A stretch of 8,038 nucleotides of DNA from Anaerolineales bacterium. GTDB lineage: Bacteria; Chloroflexota; Anaerolineae; Anaerolineales; Villigracilaceae. Positions 5,310 through 8,038 of this stretch are shown here, piece after piece. A program made the translations under genes and the position numbers. Location: the NCBI GenBank assembly GCA_024763295.1, contig JANTFU010000096.1:1-8038 (forward strand), given 5' to 3'. The notes under the pieces were generated by a model, which did no database searches, was not told the origin of the DNA, and saw nothing but the letters and a program-made list of their open reading frames with translations. Position 1 is the stretch's first letter. Each line of letters begins with the position of its first letter.

Positions 5310-6833
5310 TTAGAAGATCGCCGTCACAGCGTTGTTGATGACATTCAAAAGCCAAGCGGGAGCAATCCCCAACCAAAGCATGAGAACCATCAGCGGAACC
5401 ATAACAACGATTTCACGGGTGTTGATGTCGGTCAGTTTATGCTCGCCGTGCGCCCATTCTTCGTTCGTAGGACCGTGAAGGATATTCTTGATCCCTTTAA
5501 GAATATAAGAGCCGGTAAAGAGCAGACCAATCATCCCGGCGGCAGTGTAACCAGGCAACTGTCCCCAAGCGCCTCGCGCTACGAGGAATTCGGAAACAAA
5601 GCCGTTCAAGCCGGGCAAACCAAGCGATGCCATGCTGGCAAAGATTAGAATACCGCCATAAACAGGAATGAGCGGGAAAAGTCCACCAAAGCGACGTAAG
5701 TCACGAGTATGAGCGCGCTCGTAAATCACACCAACCAGAAAGAACATGCCCGCAGCGGAGAGACCGTGATTGAACATTTGCAAAATCGCACCGTTCATGG
5801 CGATGTGGGCATCCGCAGTACCAATCGCTTTGGCAGCCGCAGCAATACCGAGCAGCACAAAGCCCATGTGGTTGACCGAAGAATACGCCACCAAACGTTT
5901 GAAGTCATCCTGTCCGTAAGCGCCAAGCGCACCAAAGACAATTGCCATGACAGCGAGGAATGCCAGCCAACCGGCAAAGTGTGCTGATTCTGCAGGATAA
6001 AGCGGAAGTACCAAACGAAGGAAACCGTACGCACCCAATTTCAGCAAAACACCTGCCAAGAGGATTGAACCGGCGGTAGGCGCTTCGGTGTGGGCATCCG
6101 GCAGCCAGGTGTGGAAGGGCCACACAGGGACTTTGATAGCAAATGCCACCACAAACGCCCAGAAAGCGACCGTTTTAACGGTCGCCACGCTCATGCCCAT
6201 GATCGTTCCGCTGGTCAATCCGTTCCAACCGGCGATAATCGTCTGCAGGTCATACGTCCCAAAGAGGACGCCCAACAGCTGAATCGCCAGCAAAAGACCA
6301 AGAGAACCGCCCATGGTGTAAATCATAAACTTCAATGAAGCGTAATCTCGATTGACAGAACCCCATTGGTTGATGAGGAAATACATCGGGACAAGACCGA
6401 TTTCCCAGAAAACAAAGAAAATCAGCAAATCCATCGCCAAAAAGACGCCCAGCATGCCCGTCTCAAGGAAGAGGAAGAGCATCATGTAGGGCTTCACTCG
6501 ATCCGTAATGCTGAAAGAAGCCAAAATAGCCAGCGGAGTCAACAGCGTGGTGAGCAAAACCATTGTAAGGGAAATACCGTCAACACCAATATGGAAATTA
6601 GAGTTGATGGCTGCATACCAGACGTAGTTCTCTTGGAATTGGAAAGCAGCACCTCCGCCCGTATCAAAACGCGACCAAAGCACCAAAGTCAGCACAAAAG
6701 GAATCAGGCTGGCAATCAATGCCGTCCAACGCAGTAGCTTGGTCTCGTCCTTCGGCAGGAAGAGCATAACCAATGCCGCAAAAACGGGGAAGAAGAGAAT
6801 TACGCTCAGTAAGTGATTAGAAAGAAAATCCAT
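5310..6833 (-). CDS. nuoM: NADH-quinone oxidoreductase subunit M (canonical copy)
   Basis: NuoM is one of the antiporter-like proton-pumping subunits in the membrane arm of complex I. The 507-residue protein aligns so well with E. coli NuoM that key residues share its numbers: E144 in helix 5 (FFVFWEIGLVPMY), K234 in helix 7 (FAIKVPVWPFHTW) and K265 in helix 8 (GVLLKLGAYG). Helix 12 has E415 in GFVSEF (E407 in E. coli), and H355 lies in MFNHG. Also seen is HIGVDGISL at 81-89, typical of NuoM N-termini. The ATG has GAGGAG six bases upstream and lies 15 bases after the nuoL stop. All essential ion-path residues are present, so this copy should be a fully active pump module. Gene order places it between nuoL and the divergent second nuoM. 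Confidence 0.97.
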   Translation of the reverse strand: MDFLSNHLLSVILFFPVFAALVMLFLPKDETKLLRWTALIASLIPFVLTLVLWSRFDTGGGAAFQFQENYVWYAAINSNFHIGVDGISLTMVLLTTLLTPLAILASFSITDRVKPYMMLFLFLETGMLGVFLAMDLLIFFVFWEIGLVPMYFLINQWGSVNRDYASLKFMIYTMGGSLGLLLAIQLLGVLFGTYDLQTIIAGWNGLTSGTIMGMSVATVKTVAFWAFVVAFAIKVPVWPFHTWLPDAHTEAPTAGSILLAGVLLKLGAYGFLRLVLPLYPAESAHFAGWLAFLAVMAIVFGALGAYGQDDFKRLVAYSSVNHMGFVLLGIAAAAKAIGTADAHIAMNGAILQMFNHGLSAAGMFFLVGVIYERAHTRDLRRFGGLFPLIPVYGGILIFASMASLGLPGLNGFVSEFLVARGAWGQLPGYTAAGMIGLLFTGSYILKGIKNILHGPTNEEWAHGEHKLTDINTREIVVMVPLMVLMLWLGIAPAWLLNVINNAVTAIF

Positions 6834-6848
6834 GTTTCACTCCTCAGC

Positions 6849-8038
6849 CTACGCCAGCACTAAATAGTACAGCGCAATAAAGATAATGAACAAAACGCCC
6901 AGAGCCGAAAGCATATATTGCTGGATGCGACCCGTCTGCGATTTGCGAACCCACTGTCCAAAGTTCTGAACGACTTTCGCCGAGCCATCACCAATGAAAC
7001 GGTTGATAACAGGCGTATCAAACTTGTCACGAACAGCGAAACCGATAATATAGGAAACCTTGCCAATACCATGCAAGATACCGTCGATCACGCCGCGATC
7101 CATCTTCTCGGTGAAAACAGAGGCGACCCAATAAGCGGGTTTGACGAAAAGGAAATCGTAGGCTTCGTCGAAATAGTATTTATTTTCAATGAAGTGATAA
7201 ACAGGACCCAGCCACTTGCGGACAGGATCGAGCGCGTCCGTGGACTTGAAGTTGCGATATGTCCACCAGCCGAATGCCAAGCCCCCAAGGGCTACCACTA
7301 ACGAGGTCAAGAGCGGAATCCAGCTAAACTCAAACTCCATTGCCGCCTCGGGCAGGTGAACGGTATGTCCCACAAAGTGGTGGAACCAGTTCGAAGAAAG
7401 TCCGCCGAGCAACGGGAAGTGTTCAGGAATACCAGCCCAACCATAGGTCACGGCAAAGAACGCCAAAACAACCAAGGGTGTGGTCATTGTCCACTTCGTC
7501 TCAGAAGCGTGTTCTGCTTCAGGCGTGCGGGCTTCGCCGAGGAAAGTCATCGTAATCTGACGCATGGTGTAGAAAGCCGTCAGGAAAGCTGCCAACGCCA
7601 AGACGACGAAGACAGTAATATGACCATGAGCGAAAGAATCGGCGAAAATTTCATCTTTCGACCAGAAACCAGCCGTCAGAATGGGGAAACCGGAAAGCGC
7701 AAAGCCACCGATCAAGAAAGTCCAGAAAGTGATGGGCATCTTCTTATACAGACCACCCATATTACGCATATCTTGCGGATCAAGGTGATGATTACCCGTA
7801 TGCAAAACGCCGTGTTCCATGCCGTGAATGACCGAACCGGAACCGAGGAAGAGCAAGGCTTTGAAGAAAGCGTGGGTAATCAGGTGGAAAGCCGCCGCAA
7901 CATAAGCGCCGACGCCAATCGCAGCCATCATGTAGCCAAGCTGAGAAATGGTCGAGTATGCCAAAACGCCTTTGACATCGTTCTGCGCTACGGCGATGGT
8001 TGCTGCAAAAAGCGCGGTGAAAGCACCGATGAAAGCGA
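6849..8038 (-). CDS. nuoL: NADH-quinone oxidoreductase subunit L, C-terminal part (5' end beyond window)
   Basis: NuoL is the most distal proton-pumping subunit of complex I; its C-terminus forms a long lateral helix lying along the other antiporter-like subunits. The visible 395 residues begin mid-protein at AFIGAFTALF; roughly 280-290 N-terminal residues are outside. Clear NuoL marks are VKGVLAYSTISQLGYMM, the HLITHAFFKALLFLGSGS segment with its helix lysine, and LTAGFWSKDEI with the conserved helix 12 lysine. Near the C-terminus, NKYYFDEAYDFLFVKP leads into the lateral helix, then QTGRIQQYML and a final membrane helix to the stop at 6849. From FVKP to the last membrane helix there are about 71 residues, against about 39 in E. 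coli NuoL and about 45 in Paracoccus-type NuoL (from memory). The extra stretch looks like a repeat of its neighbour. The TTG at 7964 is internal, not a start. Confidence 0.96.
   Translation of the reverse strand, partial: AFIGAFTALFAATIAVAQNDVKGVLAYSTISQLGYMMAAIGVGAYVAAAFHLITHAFFKALLFLGSGSVIHGMEHGVLHTGNHHLDPQDMRNMGGLYKKMPITFWTFLIGGFALSGFPILTAGFWSKDEIFADSFAHGHITVFVVLALAAFLTAFYTMRQITMTFLGEARTPEAEHASETKWTMTTPLVVLAFFAVTYGWAGIPEHFPLLGGLSSNWFHHFVGHTVHLPEAAMEFEFSWIPLLTSLVVALGGLAFGWWTYRNFKSTDALDPVRKWLGPVYHFIENKYYFDEAYDFLFVKPAYWVASVFTEKMDRGVIDGILHGIGKVSYIIGFAVRDKFDTPVINRFIGDGSAKVVQNFGQWVRKSQTGRIQQYMLSALGVLFIIFIALYYLVLA
6936..7100 (-). repeat. Diverged tandem repeat of about 28 codons in the NuoL lateral helix
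   Basis: Two adjacent segments of the predicted protein align with each other. The first (7100-7020) begins DRGVIDG and ends GFAVRDKF; the second (7019-6936) begins DTPVINR and ends GQWVRKSQ. Matching positions include the opening D, the VI(D/N) triplet, a glycine, K-V in the middle, G, and V-R near the end, at offsets of 27-28 residues. This is protein-level similarity and the DNA copies have diverged. The pair accounts for the extra length of the lateral helix compared with ordinary NuoL. Confidence 0.6.

Noticed and set aside
6366..6737. Plus-strand open frame opposite the first nuoM (123 codons)
   Set aside because: Antisense shadow with a low-complexity charged translation, no motif and no upstream signals.
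7962..7964. TTG as a possible start of nuoL
   Set aside because: The frame stays open to the window edge and encodes conserved NuoL sequence (AVAQNDVKGVL) before this codon, so the gene is cut by the window rather than starting here.

Overview
All genes in this window lie on the minus strand, so transcription runs from high to low coordinates. The window joins the distal end of a respiratory complex I (nuo) cluster to the proximal end of an F-type ATP synthase (atp) operon. In transcription order the genes are nuoL (3' part only), a canonical nuoM, a second divergent nuoM, nuoN, a small AtpZ/AtpI-type gene, atpB (a), atpE (c), and a b subunit with a delta-like C-terminal domain that runs off the low-coordinate edge. 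I find no RNA gene, mobile element, CRISPR array or plus-strand gene.

Three traits suggest a Chloroflexota bacterium, probably Anaerolineae-like: the L-M-M-N arrangement, the b-delta fusion, and the moderate GC of about 50 percent. This is inference from memory of gene layouts, at roughly 60 percent confidence. The proteins are plainly bacterial, and the c subunit is of the proton-binding type.

Region by region. Positions 8038-6849: NuoL C-terminal part, whose lateral-helix segment carries an extra stretch that looks like a tandem copy of about 28 residues. Positions 6833-5310: NuoM with all canonical ion-path residues. Positions 5298-3823: second NuoM, lacking the transmembrane helix 7 lysine. 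Positions 3822-2386: NuoN. The nuo genes are 0-15 bases apart and each has its own Shine-Dalgarno site. Positions 2385-2344: a 42-base gap with a near-perfect extended -10 promoter and no terminator. Positions 2343-1083: the AtpZ-like gene and atpB, overlapping, in AT-richer DNA; the AtpZ-like gene contains a perfect 15-bp inverted repeat. Positions 1082-962: a 121-base untranslated gap with small competing hairpins before atpE. Positions 961-725: atpE. Positions 697-1: the b-delta gene.

Functionally, complex I builds an ion gradient from NADH oxidation and the ATP synthase spends it. The L-M-M-N set plus the lengthened NuoL lateral helix matches the published idea of complex I variants with a fourth antiporter-like subunit, which may raise the number of protons pumped per NADH. 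The missing lysine in the second NuoM makes it uncertain whether that module pumps in the usual way. The atp promoter after nuoN and the lack of a terminator suggest that the atp genes can be read both with nuo and on their own.
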